Notes: generated by a model not told the origin, from the letters alone. Positions 36,340 through 49,770 are shown, counted from the first letter of the stretch. The stretch: DNA of 64,000 bases from Casuarius casuarius (GCA_003342895.1 PTFA01000082.1:1369527-1433526), one strand, 5' to 3'. Numbers and translations: made by a program.

Positions 36340-38160
36340 GTAAGGAGTTTGTAATCTGACTATTCATAAAGAATTCATATCTGTGCATAACAGCATATGT
36401 CAGAAACAGATGCAGTACTCTGTGTGTGTAAATACATTCAAACGAGAACCAAAGAGGAAAATCTTATGCTTGCTTACCCTTACTCAGAGAATCTGGTCAG
36501 TAATCAAACCAAATCAAAAGAGTGGATGGAGGAGAAAGAAAACATTTGGGGAATAAACGTCCCTTCAAGGGATACACTTACAGAAAATTACATTTTCAGA
36601 TGTTGACTAAACAATAAAGTGAATATAAAAACATTCATTACTGATAAGCTGCCCATACNTAAAATCCCTGGTTCAGCCTTCCAAGCACACTGAAAGATCG
36701 GATATTCCACAAGTTTGACATGCTGAAATGAAAGCACATTCCATTTGTTCTGCAAGTGCTAAGATTAACAACTATCTTTACTACCAGATTTACTAAAACA
36801 GTTTCGACTGTCCAAAGTAGATTAATAATAAATTAATTTCCTAGTTCAGCTGTTGAAAACAAAGGCATATATAAAGTGCATGAAACAAATGCAAGTGTTG
36901 TAAACAGAAGAGTCAAGTTCTACATCAGAAGAGAAATGTCCGTGTACAGTTATAAGAAAATGGACAAGATCAAATGGACCACATCTGAAGCTTTCCTTCG
37001 TCATCTATCTACATACTGCCAAGAAAACTGCATGAACTTTATTGATTCCATCTGACATACTCCATCACACATACATATTTGCTCCCAATACTACAGTATT
37101 TCCAAAAACATAAGAATATCCAGAACACCATTAAAAGGCATACTTTGCCTTCCATTTTCTTACTTGGATTAGATGAAAAACTTTGTGAATATATACAGAT
37201 ATCTATACTTGCATACAGATATCCATAAAGAACGTACACAGATATCTATATTTGACTAGCATTTTAAAGATTAGAGGAAAAATGAGCAGAATTAATTTGT
37301 TCTTTGAGGCACAAATAAATGAACCTTTCAATCAGACAAAACTGTTAGGATTACTGGCACTGCATTACTGAAGTTGAAGATAGCAAATATTTTTCTGTTC
37401 TTAGCCTACCTGTCAACAATCAGCTACTGGGCAGGCTGGGCAGCATACACCTAGGTCATAGCTGGCACTTCTTGCCTTTCACAGCTAGCTACATCCTGAC
37501 TCTCTGGTATCTTTCTTGTCATCCCTTCTGGTGTTTATGATTCTAGCCCTAAGCCCTGAATCCCACAAACAGACTCACAGGCTAAAGTAGTTTGTGTACC
37601 AAACTTACTTGCTTAGTACATCCCACTGGATTTGGGACCTGCAGTTCCTTTCTTTGAGAACTGTGACAAATCCAAAAGCAAAGTATTGTTTCCTCTAATA
37701 CAATAATACAACACAGCAAAAAGAAAAAAAAATACAAAGCACAAACAGAAAGCATGCATACCTGCTTTAAAGGGTAAGAAAGGCACATCTTACTCAGATC
37801 CCCAGTGAGGGATTACTCTGTCCCTGGAATTTTTCTATCTCAAACAAACCTTAATTTCCTGATCTTTTGCCACAGGAATATTCTGCATCTCTACATATAC
37901 TTAAAGTTGCCATATTCCTACTATCTCAAGCAAATGCAATATTCCCAGAGAAAATTGTTTAGCAAACTAACTGATGGATCAAGTCAGTACTTCACAGTAA
38001 ATGCATGAAGCACTATTCATCAAATGTTTGGAAGGAGATATACCAGGTATGTTTTATGTCCCAGAGATACATTTCCTATCAATATTACCAGTGCATTAAT
38101 ACTATAACAGTGCAGTAACCCAGTCAAGACATCCTATTCATAAATAAGTACAGGTAGCTC
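36340..38160. other. No gene recognised
   Basis: AT-rich unique sequence with an N near 36659. A short ATAGATATC/ACAGATATC-type word repeats at about 37190-37250. Short ORFs only. Confidence 0.5.
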
Positions 38161-38175
38161 CAAATCTGTCAGAAA

Positions 38176-38220
38176 CTGAAGACAGGAAACCCAGAAAAGT
38201 GAAGACAGGAACTCAGAAAA
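38176..38220. repeat. 23-bp imperfect tandem duplication
   Basis: TGAAGACAGGAAACCCAGAA-type sequence at 38177-38199 is repeated with small changes at 38200-38220. Confidence 0.75.
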
Positions 38221-38469
38221 ACTACTTGTCTTCGTGACCTAACTTTTTCTTTTCACAATACTACAGTATTTCATAAAACNGAAAAATATCCAGGAGAGAA
38301 AAGCAGCCTAAGGATTTCAGCTAAGCCATTGTAAAGATATTGGGGATGGCTACGGAACTTCGAGATGGTTTGGTGAGCTAAATGCATGAGCAGAAGGAAA
38401 CTTGGAACTCTAGGTTACCAGACAAAAAAGTCAGCATAAGGGAAGATAACACAAAAGGACCAGACTGAG

Positions 38470-38530
38470 CCCTTGAGTCCCTCAGTGCAACTTCATAAGT
38501 GAAACTGAGATCAGAATTCGTTTCAAAATT
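38470..38530 (-). repeat. Old amniote repeat fragment
   Basis: 'agtgcaactt.ataagtgaaactgagatcagaattc' resembles the widespread amniote repeat phrase 'agttac.ccagatttacac..gtgtaactgagatcagaattt'. Only about 60 bp remain and the orientation is uncertain. Confidence 0.35.
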
Positions 38531-38539
38531 TCAGAGCCC

Positions 38540-38960
38540 CGAGGGCAGCCAGGGACTCCCAGGGGTTTAGCTGCTGTGTTGGGGATCACTGTTGCATGGT
38601 GCAGCCAGTAATCATGTCTCAGACCACTGTGCAAATGCCCATGTGCTGCAAAGGGCTGCGGGAAGCCCTGCTTGGGCTCCCCCACGCACCCTCGGTGGCC
38701 CTCCTGGCCTGGCAGCTGCGTCCAAGCTCAAGCCCTCGCCCGTGGGCCCTGCCTGAGCGTTACTGGAGCCACGTTTGCATGGGCCCTTGTACCTCCCTGA
38801 TCCCAACCCGCCTTCCCAGCTCAACCTCCCCCGGCCTGTCCCTGGGGATTTGCCAGGAATCACTGGTCAGGGCCAACCCTGGTGGCTGTCACCCAGCTCA
38901 CCTGGCTCAGGTGCTGCGGGGCTGCCCCCTCGGGCCAACCTAGCCCCGACACAGGGCATC
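38540..38960. other. GC-rich pocket with overlapping frames
   Basis: About 400 bp are rich in CCC/GGG words and carry more than ten CpGs. Frames of 115 and 86 codons (plus) and 83 codons (minus) overlap, with P/G/L/S-rich composition typical of GC-driven openness. A T13 run follows at 39012-39024. No domain, splice pair or promoter motif was recognised. It does not meet the look of a strong CpG island because CpG remains well below the expectation from C and G content. Confidence 0.35.
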
Positions 38961-39011
38961 TGGAAGGGTGATGACCTGGAAAGAAAAAGCTTAAGGAGCA
39001 CCGATTCTGGC

Positions 39012-39024
39012 TTTTTTTTTTTTT
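39012..39024. repeat. T13 homopolymer
   Basis: Thirteen T residues just past the GC-rich pocket. The orientation is wrong for a plus-strand retrocopy tail of that pocket. Confidence 0.8.
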
Positions 39025-39029
39025 CCTGT

Positions 39030-42000
39030 AACTAGCTATAGGAGCATTCACAGTAAGCTCTCTAGCGCTGTGAAAACTGGAGGGTTTTGTTAATGGCACA
39101 GCATATACATACAGCATGAATGGTCATTCAAACCTCTCCTTCGTCTATCCAGATGGCACGAACAGCCAGGACTCCTGACCCAACTTTTACAACAGAAGTC
39201 CAGCCATCTGCTTCGCTCATCGTTTCAAATGGCTTTATAGACTAACTACATTAAACTAATAAACTACCAGCTCAGCACCTTTGAACATACAGGCAAATTC
39301 AACTGAAAACAGGAAAAATGCCTAATCTATACTGTGGAATGCATATGCTGCCCTCTGCTAAAGAAGGATTATGAGTTTTATCTTACTCATGTGAGAACTC
39401 ATGTAATTCATGAATTTGTAAAACACCCATTAGCTTTTTCACTGTATTTAATCCATATGTAGAGCAGTTAACAGACAGTTAGGACAAGTGACATAGTCAG
39501 TTCTTTGTACATACTTCTGACAGCTACAACTTCAAAACCTAGTAGATCATAGGAAAGAACAAGGGAGGTTTACTTAAAACACAGAATAGTTCAATACATA
39601 TTCGCGTATATTTTCAGGAGTGTATAGTTTCTTTAAAAACACAAACTTTTCACCTCTAGTCAAGACTGAAGTAATGTCATTTAGATTTTTTTATACCTAA
39701 CATATTTAAGAACAAATTTTTATGATCTTAAAGTGCAACTAAATACATCATTTTTAGAAGTTACAGTTAGCTCTTTTAAGAATTAGAATGTAAAAGCATA
39801 TATTTGTGTCACTGTATTTAGGAAAGTTTGATAATACAGAAAATTTTCTTCTGGTTTGAGTGAGAGGGTAATATAATTTCCAATATGCTGTAATGCTAAA
39901 AGTAGGTGTCTTCTTAGCTTTACCTTAAAAAAGACAGGAGCCAAAGGATTGTATTGTAAACATCAGTTCCCAAACTCTCACAAGCTAAATGACATTTTCT
40001 GATCAAAGGTATTCATCAGCTGTATTGACATGCTTCTAACCTACCATATGAAGGAGATTTATGAACACCCTTTGGTACTGATGTTCTTGTATTAATAAGA
40101 TTTTACTGATTCAGTACTACTGTATTAAACAGCAGCAGGTCTTTGGGGCTATTTTAATATGGTTAAGTCAATGTGCATTATGTTTCATATCCTAAATAGC
40201 TCTATTATCAATACCAGAGAACTTTTCTGTCTTCACTATGAATTACTTCTATGTTCTAATTGTACCCCCGTACAAAAAACTAAAACACATGAGCTAGCTT
40301 CTGCTAAACAAAATACACCTCTTGTATCCAGGTTTCCCCATGAAGGCTTATTTTGATTAATGAAATATTCTTTATGCAAGTCACCTTGAAAGAGGTAATC
40401 TTTTGTCCAATAAATTGTTCTGTCTTAAAAAAGATATACACATAGGTGCCTTTGTAGCCTGCTTTCCTTTGTGGGTTATGACGTCAGACGCAAATCCAAA
40501 AAGAAAGAGGAAATATGACCTGTTACAATAATTCAAAGTGGAAAACACATCTCATGTGATACAAAAGTAATAGCACTAGCTAAAAAGCTTCTGAAATCTT
40601 TTTGTAATTGTTACTATAAATTATATGTTTCTTCAGGGCAAAGAAAGACATACAATAGTGTATAATATCACATCAGTTTTTTTCCATGGGATAGTCAATA
40701 CAATCATCCACACAAAAGACACTGAAGAAAAATCTCACATTATGATGCTCTCAGATATCATCTGAGCTGTATGCCTGAAAAGTAACCTTGCAACTTTTGA
40801 AATGCTATTTTCTCAGGGTAATACAGTTTTCCAGATTAAATATTAAGGATTTGACAAATGATGACAAACCTTGAACTGATTAATAAATCAATTTGTCTTA
40901 CTCACTGTTTTGCCTTAAAAGAAAATTACACAAAACCAAGAAATAGATTTAAATGTTTAATGACAGACAAAAATGATTTCTGAGAACAGCTTAAATTTTT
41001 AGCTTTATCATTGCAAATTGCAGTAATAATTATTTGATAGATTTTCTTTTTGAGAAAGTTAAGGTTTTTATCTGTGGTTCTAAACTATGGACAATACTGT
41101 AAAAAGGCATTGTATAAATGCTTACCACTGGTATAGATATTAAAGAAAACTACTCAAATAGGTACTGTAACTTGCAATAGATAAATAAGAAATAAGCANA
41201 TTAAGAGTTCTTTTCTGTTGCTGCTCCTTTTGCTGTATTTCCTGTAATTATTTAAAACTACCCTACAAAAGAATAGCACGTGGGTCAAATACAAAAGTTT
41301 CCTAGTGGGTTTAAGGTTTCCAGTAGTACTCACTGCTGCTGTGCATATAATTCCTTTTTCTTTGTTATCAGGACTGTACAGCTCTGACATTTGCCTTAAC
41401 CATATGTATCATGGTTATATCTATCCTGTGTAACAACCTTCAACTCCAAAAAGCTAAGGTCATATTTTACAAAATATTGTTGAGTAAAAATATTACTAAG
41501 TAACTTTTTACAAAATATTACTATGTAATATTTTGGAGATTTGACACTTTCAGAAATGTAATTATTCTTGGGTCCCTTGGAAGAATTCTACAAGATTAAT
41601 GTTATTAAAAATAAACTGAAGGGCTCCTGCCTTCTTCCTATCAAAGCAAGGTGTTTGAATTTAGCTGGATTTCTAGATATTCAAATTATACAAAATCTAA
41701 GGAATGGCATATTTGAGTCTGGATTGCTGGCTCAAAGTTGCAGGAAACTGTCAAATTTATGCATGTAGGCTGTTATGATGATTAGGTATAACTGATCCTA
41801 GTTTTAGGCAAGGGGATGGAGTAGATTACCCTCTGGTTCTTGCTCCATACCTCTTTTCTATAACAACATAGGATATTTAAATTATACATTAACAACCCAC
41901 ATCACTCAAAAGGCGAGAAGAAATGTACGGAAGTTAGAAAGGGGAAAACACTACTTCATTAGCCTCAGGCTAAACTTTCATTTTATTGTTACCAGAGAAG

Positions 42001-43070
42001 GTCTGCATAAATGCAGGACTATCCTGGTTGCCTGTTTCTCTCTGGGAAGGGAAGCCTGATATTTGCCCAAAAGTTTGATAATGATGAGGGCTGTTTAAGA
42101 TATACACTCTGAAGTAATTCAGATCGTACCCAGCTTTATACTGGGCACCTAATTCTCTATCTCAAAGCCTTGAAAACATCCATTTCAGTCTTCTCTCTCC
42201 TTATTCAATAATTATATGAAGCTATTGGATGGTAGAACTACATGGCCTGATCTGCTAGCCATTCAAAAAACTGACCCATTTCTTTTTACAACTTTATCTT
42301 CTGATGTTCTCAAAGCATTGATAAGATTAACACCGAGATGGAGATCAGCTTACTGAACTGCAGCAAAACTTGAGTCTTGTATCTGTCAAAAGTGGGACAA
42401 GCAATACTCTACTTTGTAATATTCCCCCAGCCACTGCAAACAACAACCTTCAGACTGCTAATATGGTCTTTCAGTCTTAAAAAGCATCCGTTTTTTGCTG
42501 CAGCCAGTCTTAAAACTGCCCCTTCTCACTCATCATTCACAAATTAGCCTATAGTGTCCAAATATTCATAAGCTTCAAGCTCAGATATTACAATTTTTGG
42601 TTCCTTTCAATTTAAAAAAAAAAAAAAAAAACAGAGAACCAAGTACAAAAAGAAATGTGTGCTTCCTTGGAAAGTTCTAGCTGGTACAAACTGCTCAATT
42701 TCTTAGAAAAAGAATCACTGTGGACATATCTCACTCTTCCCTCCACCTCCCATTCACCACCATTTAGCTTTTGACATTGGTTCTATAGTCAATGGGGAAA
42801 CCGCGTGTGATCTCCCCTGATATTTAAAACTTCCAGGGCACTCTGCCTGGGTGTCTGAGTCACCTCTCAGCACTGCCACAACCCATGGCAGGTACATGCC
42901 AACACAATTGTGCCATACCAACAGGTGGACATCCATGAGTACAGAAGACAGAAAACCATCACACAGCAAGCAATGCATGTTTGCAACCTACAGAAAACAC
43001 TTTGGGCCCCATCCTCACTGATAAACATGTTACATATTTAAGGCTACATATTAATGTGGCATATAGGTTA
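39030..43070. other. No gene recognised
   Basis: About 4 kb of unique AT-rich DNA. ORFs reach 78 codons. It contains an ATATTACTA-type near-duplication around 41470-41530 and an A18 run at 42614-42631. Confidence 0.5.
42614..42631. repeat. A18 homopolymer
   Basis: Eighteen A residues. The upstream 150 bp give no polyadenylation signal or retrogene body, so it is listed as a simple repeat. Confidence 0.8.
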
Positions 43071-43079
43071 AAAAATACA

Positions 43080-43165
43080 GCTCAGATTAAAATCTAGCTT
43101 TAAGGCACCTTAACAAAAATTCATTAAGATCAGTAGGCCTTGATGACTTCAGTAGGCTCTGGAGG
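43080..43165. repeat. Old amniote repeat fragment (cattgac..aatgg type)
   Basis: 'attaagatcagtaggccttgatgacttcagtaggctctgg' follows the arrangement of 'attgacttcaatgggctttgg', a phrase of an old repeat shared by birds and other reptiles. Weak but similar to 50800-50870 and 58310-58360. Confidence 0.3.
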
Positions 43166-43169
43166 CTCT

Positions 43170-46100
43170 TGGTTAAATGCCCTGAAGGATAGGTTTGATT
43201 TCATATTTTACTTTTGGCAAATCCAAATCTTTGAGTGAAAAATGTTTGCATTTCAGTGATGCACTGTTTTCTGGAGCATATTTCCTTCCACTACTGTGAT
43301 GACTTATTTCTGTTTGGTTTAAACAAAACTGATGATAAGATGGTTTCTTATGCAAACATGTAACAACTGTTTTGTTTTTGTTTGATTTTTTGAGGTTCTA
43401 ACTTGTTGGAGAAGTTCAGTTTGAGGTCCAGGGAACCTTTGTGCATACAGTGATTCCACTTAGCACAGTGGTAATGGGAATGGAGACTTTGCTGTATCTA
43501 TCTTGACAGCAGGTTATTCATTACAGAACACATTGTTTCTTTGAACATAATTGAAAATACTAGGCATGTTATCCAAATAGTTTGTCCCATCCCAGACAAA
43601 TTACAACTGAATGCAACCTGAACAAAGAACAATATTTGGATTATCTTTACCACTACTAATAAATAAATTATTTATATATACACAGACATATTCCTGAAAA
43701 CTAATTGCATTTTTCAGTGATCACATCTGTATTATATTACAGCATACAGAAAAAAATCTGCAATGATGGATGTAGAGAAATAGTCTGTATTGTAAAGTCC
43801 ATCTTACTTAGCCTGTTAATCTATATAGTACACATATGACTTCATCTAAAAGAGAAATTTACAGATTTTTTTTCAAATTTTAGGGATTTTTTTTCCCTAT
43901 GAGTCCCTTTCAAGGTTTGGGCCCTTATAGTAGAGCAGATGAAAATGTGATTGCTTTTCATGACTCCTCCTCTGCTGCAAGGTAGCCACATTAAAAAGAC
44001 ATAGCTGTCTATCTCAATGTACACATGCCATAGTAAAATGTGTGTTATTTACTGATAAAAACCACATGACAACTATTTAAAAACAGGATTTATTCTGTCA
44101 GTCAAATTAGGGAGGCAGAATATCCTCTATGCCAAGTGATTACTGTCTGGGTCTAAGTGTGGCGAACTGCCAGATCAATTATAATGGTAGAGAAGAGGAA
44201 ATATGAAGACAGATTGGCTCTATTCTAAACAGAAGCATCAGTAAAATAGAAACCCAGGGACATTTTAATGCAACAGCCAATTACTTAAAAGTGTATCTTT
44301 GGCCTACACTGCAGTTTTTATTTATACTGTTTCTTTCTACAAAGAGTATGAAAAAGGAAATCAGCTTCCAGTTTTTCAAATCAGGCGTAAATAAAAAACA
44401 TGTACTGATTCCACTGATGCAACCTATATGCTGATGCTTCTGAGATGTGTGTTTCTGAATGTCAGTTTTTATAACAAAGGCCTGGGAATACGATGCAACA
44501 GTATACTCAGAAGACATCCAATAATATTTCAGATAGGAATACATTAATATACTACCATTCTTCCCCTCTGACCTATCATTGATTTCAAGAAAAATAGAAG
44601 TCTAAACTGTCCTTGATACCCAAACTTTTTCCCTGGTTTAAAAATCTGTTATTTTATGGATAATTTACATTTTCCAACCATGAAGTAAAAAGGATAGCAT
44701 TGTGATTAGTAGGCTAAAGCCACTTAAAACTGATCTACAAGCCAACCCTCATACAATTGACAGGAAAAAAAAATCAAATAAATGTGTTCTCTAAGGCTTT
44801 TTTTTTACTATTATTTTTATTAATGATGCGATTCATCCTCTGAATTGCAGGTCTCTGCAACTAATTCCCTAAAACCAGTGAGGAAACCATGATTTTCCAT
44901 GAAGAAGACCAATGGTTTAGTACTCTAGGGGATAAATCCATCAGTTCTTAGCTTTGTGTGGTGTGGTCTCATCAGTGTTCAGATGAAGCCTGAAAACAAC
45001 TGCTCAGATTGTGACACAAGTTGCTAAGACTGTTGCTGCAGAAGTGGTGCAAAATTAGCTTTTGGTCATTATTTCATAGTGCAAACTGGCACAGTTTTGA
45101 ATGAGACATACAATTAAGACTCTACAACTCTGACCAGTTACACCAAAGAACATTATGATATATAGTGTCTGGCCAAATTAAAACTGTGAGTCTAGAAACT
45201 AACACAATTCTAACCCTAATATTAAATGGAGAGAAAACTTTCTGCACCCCATCCTGATATAATTTCATAATGTTGGTTAGACGTGAGACTACGTTAGACT
45301 TCTGCTCTACAAAACTTTGGAATTTAATAAAATCCAGATAGGTGCAGAAATGTCAGTCTATGCAGTTCAAGAGATTTGCACTGGAGTAAAAGGAAAATTA
45401 GACCCATAATATTTTGCAGCCTGTTGCATTATGACTATTAAAAGGATGCACGATATATCAGCAAAAATACCCTTCACTAGAATTTGAAGAAGACTCATGA
45501 CAAAAAGGGAATGAAACAAGTTTTCTAGCAAAACTCAGAAATGGTAAAAAGGCAAAAAAGGAAATACTATGAGGGCTTTAACACTTTTGATTCATTANGG
45601 AGAATGTTTCATCTTTAACAGAATAAAGAGATTTAAAATGAGTAATACCGCTATAAAAATCTGAAAATAAGCACAGGAGAATCTAATGCTAAGCACTGTC
45701 GCTTGGTACTCAATTTTCCATTTTTTAACACACCATTATGAAAATGTATTTATCCTACATAAATCTATCTTAGCAATACAAAGTTTTCAAAAGAAAATTA
45801 CAATTTTATACAAAATATATATAACTGGTTAACTGATGGCTGAGAATCAGGAATCATCATACCCTGGAGTATTCTTTGTTAGTGGGCCATTTAGTATTAC
45901 ATAAGAAATTGGAGACAAAATAACATTCGGTTAACTATAGCCCTGAGTAATTATTCCATTTCAAGCTAACCAGTCAATATGTGAAATTAATATTTCTATC
46001 TTGAACATGTAAGCAGGGGAATATAAAGTAGAAATAGAGGGAGTTATAACTGCAGTATATAAAACAACAGAGATCAATGCTGGGATGCCATATTTATTTC

Positions 46101-46230
46101 TGCTGTCTTTGCTTTAGAAAGGATGCTGAAAAAAAAGGTAGGAAATAAGCTGAGTGAATGAATAAAAATCAGAAATAACCTACATTATAATTAGACAATA
46201 GAACTGCAGTCTATTTCTTTTCAATCCATG
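43170..46230. other. No gene recognised
   Basis: Unique AT-rich DNA with chance frames up to 87 codons. TTTGTTTTTG-rich text lies near 43370. N at about 45598. Confidence 0.5.
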
Positions 46231-46239
46231 AAGAGGTTA

Positions 46240-46370
46240 ACATTGTCTTATCTGCCAGTAAATTGAGGCTAGAAATAAGGCTCCCCTACCCCCTGCCCAG
46301 TAAGGGCAATTAACTTTTGAAATAATTTACCCAGGTACACAGTGGGTACTCCATCATCTGAAGGCCTTAA
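46240..46370 (+). repeat. Possible MIR-like SINE trace
   Basis: 'ttaacattgtcttatctgccagtaaattgaggctaga' and then 'aatttacccaggtacacagtgggta' parallel the MIR 3' half ('..tgaggctcagag..ttgcccaaggtcacacag'). No head, and low identity. Confidence 0.3.
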
Positions 46371-46374
46371 ATTA

Positions 46375-48904
46375 ATACAGCATGTTTGGGCATAACGCAG
46401 AAAATAGTAGGCAACATTCTTTGACCTTTGCTCAATAGGTCAAACTTGATAACTGCTAATTGTCCTAAACTGGTATTAAAATCTATGCATTTTAGAATAG
46501 TCTTCACATTATCATTTACTTTTTCTAATGCATCTCAGGATTCAGAGAGAGTAATGAATTCTCTTTTGACTGCCATGGCACTTATCACTTAGTCTTTTTT
46601 CTTTAAAAGAATTTCATTTTCTTTGGTCAAGAAAAATCCAAGATGTCTTTTCCGTTGTTTGCAACTTAAGCTGATCCAGGAATTAGGTCATGTCAGCAGA
46701 TCAACTTTTAAAATCATTCATGCTTAAACAAGAAGATGTCTCACACATTAGACAGATATTATGTACATGCGCTTAAATAAAGGACTGACATATACTTTCT
46801 AAAATATGTAGGAATGAGCATCCATCTGGAGTACCTTGAAAGTTCCCTAGCTCCGACACTTGTAGGCAAACAGCATTTGACATTCTTTATTTTCAACAGA
46901 GTTGAACAAAACTACAGCATCTCTCTACACTTTGTTGACAGTTCGAAAAATGTGGATAGTAAAGTATCTACTAAAAAAAAAAAAAGAGGGAGTCAGATTT
47001 CTAAGAAAAGACAGAAGAAAAACTTAGGGAGAGTCACTGCAGATTTCTGTATTACTGGTCTGTCTCCCTTGGTTCTTCCTCTAGCTAAATCACCTGGAAT
47101 ATACTCTCAGACATAGTATGAGGATATAGATCCCCAGGGAGGATTAGACTAGTAGATCTGCTGAATGTATAGATCAGCATGTCCCTGAAACATTAAATAC
47201 ATATAGTTAAAAGTTCAAACAGCAGGAAACACTATAATTAAGACTATGCACATTTTTAGCTGTGTTTNCTTATGCCTTGTATTCACAGGTTTGGTAAGTC
47301 CTTTAATTCACACCATATACCAGGGAACCACACTTCACTTTAGATCACACCATACTTCATATATCAATGTGATAACTCATTATGACTCTAATTTTGCATC
47401 CCTACATTCCAGCAATTTAGTTTATATGGAACTACTATTAAGGTTTTATCAGGTCTTTTGTACCCTATGCTGAACTCATCAAACTTCTAAATAATTCCAT
47501 GTCAACAAAGAAACGCAAAGAAATTTTGGGGGAAATAGCATCCTTTTTTTAATTCAAGAACTAAATTTGTGTTTTGTACTCTAATTCAAATGTATAGACA
47601 CCTGCTAAAATTCTAATTTGGATTTCTTTAACAGTGTGGTAAGTAAGCATTAAGTTTCTTACTGAGTCATTTTAGTCAATCAGTAAGCATTTAAGTGTTG
47701 TAATGGAACACCATATATATATCTGAAATGAAATGTATTGCTGTGAACAATAGCAAGATTTCTGGCTAATTGAAACAGAGTTAATGTACGTGTCAAGTAC
47801 TACCAATAAGCAAGGCACCAGTAGTTCTCTTTTTCCCCATCCCACAAATTGCATTTTTATCCATTACATTTGTATAATTTTTACGAGTTAAATTTCTGAC
47901 AGCTGTTCCTGGCTAGAAGAAAAAACATTTTTCAACAGTCAGGAGAAATAATTAAAAAAAAGTGAACAAAAAAGAACTGAACAATCAAGTCCTTTCTTAA
48001 AGCCCGATAATTCATACTTCTGGCTAATGATTTTTCACAGCTGGTTTGTGTGTAAATGAGGGACAAATTCCCACCTGTGTTCACGTGTTTTCTTCTCCAT
48101 TTATAGAATTTCTATAATTAAAAAATAAATAATTACCTTCTTCTGATAACTCTGACCTTCAGTATTATTATTATTATTATAAAAATCCTAAATCAAAAGA
48201 CCTTAGGAGATAATCACAACTCGCAACGGATGACAGGGCAAGTCGGTAGCTCTGCAAAGAAACTTCCTTCGAAAGGCACTTCCAGAAATTCTAATTGGTT
48301 TTGTGTCATAACATTGTCCCATGAGAATCCCTAATATTGTCCCATTATAGAGCTCAAACCAAGTAGAGACTTTCACTCATTCATACAGAACTACTCAGTC
48401 CTTAATTTACTTGAGGAGATTAGAGAGAATTTTTATTCCCTGAAACTAAGGGCAGCAGAATGTCTCATCAATAGATTTCCTGTTCAGTAATATTACTCCA
48501 CTTGCTCAATGCTAGCCTGTCTGTGAGCAGGCATCTGATTTCCCCAGACCTGGCTGCTCGGCCTTTTACTTGCTCCCAATGTGATTTCACATTGACTAAA
48601 TAAATATTTTTTTGTATAATTTCCAAATTTCGTGTACTCTTGTAGGTTACAGAGTACTTGGTCACACAGAAAATCCCTTCAGCTCAATCTCCAAAGAAAG
48701 TCTAGCTGGATAACATGCATTTTTGCCAGTGCTCTGGATGTTTAACCACACAACCTGAAAGACGTGCAGAAAACTGTCACCAGGGTAGTTCCTCAGCATA
48801 TGAACAGATAAATTGGCATTCCTTATAATTACATTCCTGTGGTGGACAGATGAGTGAACTTTTGCCTTAAACATTTCTTGGTACATAAGGTGCAAGCAAA
48901 CCGT
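46375..48904. other. No gene recognised
   Basis: Frames of up to 118 codons (minus 48662-49018, plus 46814-47116) have no domain, and the first runs into the LTR below. It contains (TTA)n at 48162-48180, an A12 run near 46974 and an N at 47268. Confidence 0.5.
48162..48180. repeat. (TTA)n microsatellite
   Basis: Six TTA-type units in a row. Confidence 0.85.
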
Positions 48905-48921
48905 AACCCCGAACAAGCCAT

Positions 48922-48940
48922 CTGTTCCCGGCGGGAACAG
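48922..48940. repeat. 19-bp hairpin at LTR 5' side
   Basis: CTGTTCCCG and CGGGAACAG are perfect reverse complements around a single G. It sits at the 5' side of the plus-strand LTR and may belong to its U3 enhancer region. Confidence 0.75.
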
Positions 48941-49160
48941 GACTGAGCTGCTGCGACCCCCGAAATGGTCTCCCTGAGACCACCGGGGACACACCGAGCC
49001 TGCGCCAAACCAGGGCACGATTGGGCAGAGACTTTGGGACCTGGCCCTAGTTCAGTGAGAAAGGGCCCCAGAGCTGGTGCAGGCTGGAAAGATAAGGGAG
49101 TTGCAAGCAGTCTGCATTCCTGTGCTTCACACTCCAGGAGGGAGGAAGGCCTGCTTGGGC

Positions 49161-49320
49161 GCCAGGACCCTGGGAAACAAAGCCTCCTCTCGCTGCTGAA
49201 ACAGTGTTAATTAAGGGGGGGTCTGGATTATATCCTCTTCGTCAGGACCTTGGAAGATAACACCTACTGTCACTGCTGGGGCAGTGCTAATTGCTGGAAC
49301 AACACCTCTTTGTGTTTGTG
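49161..49320 (+). repeat. 80-bp tandem duplication inside LTR U3
   Basis: Unit one (49161-49240) starts GCCAGGACCCTGGGAA and includes GCTGCTGAAACAGTG. Unit two (49241-49320) starts GTCAGGACCTTGGAAG and includes CACTGCTGGGGCAGTG. The units are diverged but co-linear. The related LTR at 58694-59331 shows no such duplication. U3 duplications often carry enhancer sites in retroviral LTRs. Confidence 0.65.
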
Positions 49321-49568
49321 CCTTGAGAGACGAGGGTGGGACCCAAGGAATCAAAACACATCTGTCAGCAGAAACCGCAACAGTAAAGATAAGGGAGAAA
49401 AACAGCCTGCCTAGGAACAACGAGGAGACCCAATAAGGAGCAGGAGACCCCAGACCTAAAAATTACTATTGGTCTGAACTACTGCGTGAGGGGTGGGAAA
49501 CTTAATTTGAAAAAGCTATAATTGCCCAGGGATTTCTTTGTTTGGGGTCCCTCTTCGGAGGCACCCAA

Positions 49569-49770
49569 CTCGAGCTGTAACTACTGCACGTGTGTCATTA
49601 CAATTTATTTATTTAACTTGCCTTGATTTGGCTCCGAACTTTTCAGCGGGAACCGAGGGTCGGACCCTGCTCGAGTTGTAATTACTGCACTCGCATCGCT
49701 AAAATTTACACCCAGGGCGAAGAGGACCAACGGGACGCCGCTGGATCCACGGGTGGTGATCTCTCTCTCT
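49569..49770 (+). repeat. 101-bp tandem duplication in LTR R/U5
   Basis: CTCGAGCTGTAACTACTGCA at 49569 recurs as CTCGAGTTGTAATTACTGCA at 49670, each followed by a CG-containing stretch and AAATTTA-like text (ACAATTTA, AAAATTTA). The spacing is 101 bp. Only one copy exists in the minus-strand LTR. Confidence 0.7.

Noticed and set aside
38596..39035. 115- and 86-codon frames in the GC-rich pocket
   Set aside because: P/S/L/G-rich, overlapping in different frames and strands. No homology recognised.
48662..49420. Frames of 69-118 codons around the plus-strand LTR
   Set aside because: Lie in LTR sequence or its flank. LTRs of this type are non-coding.
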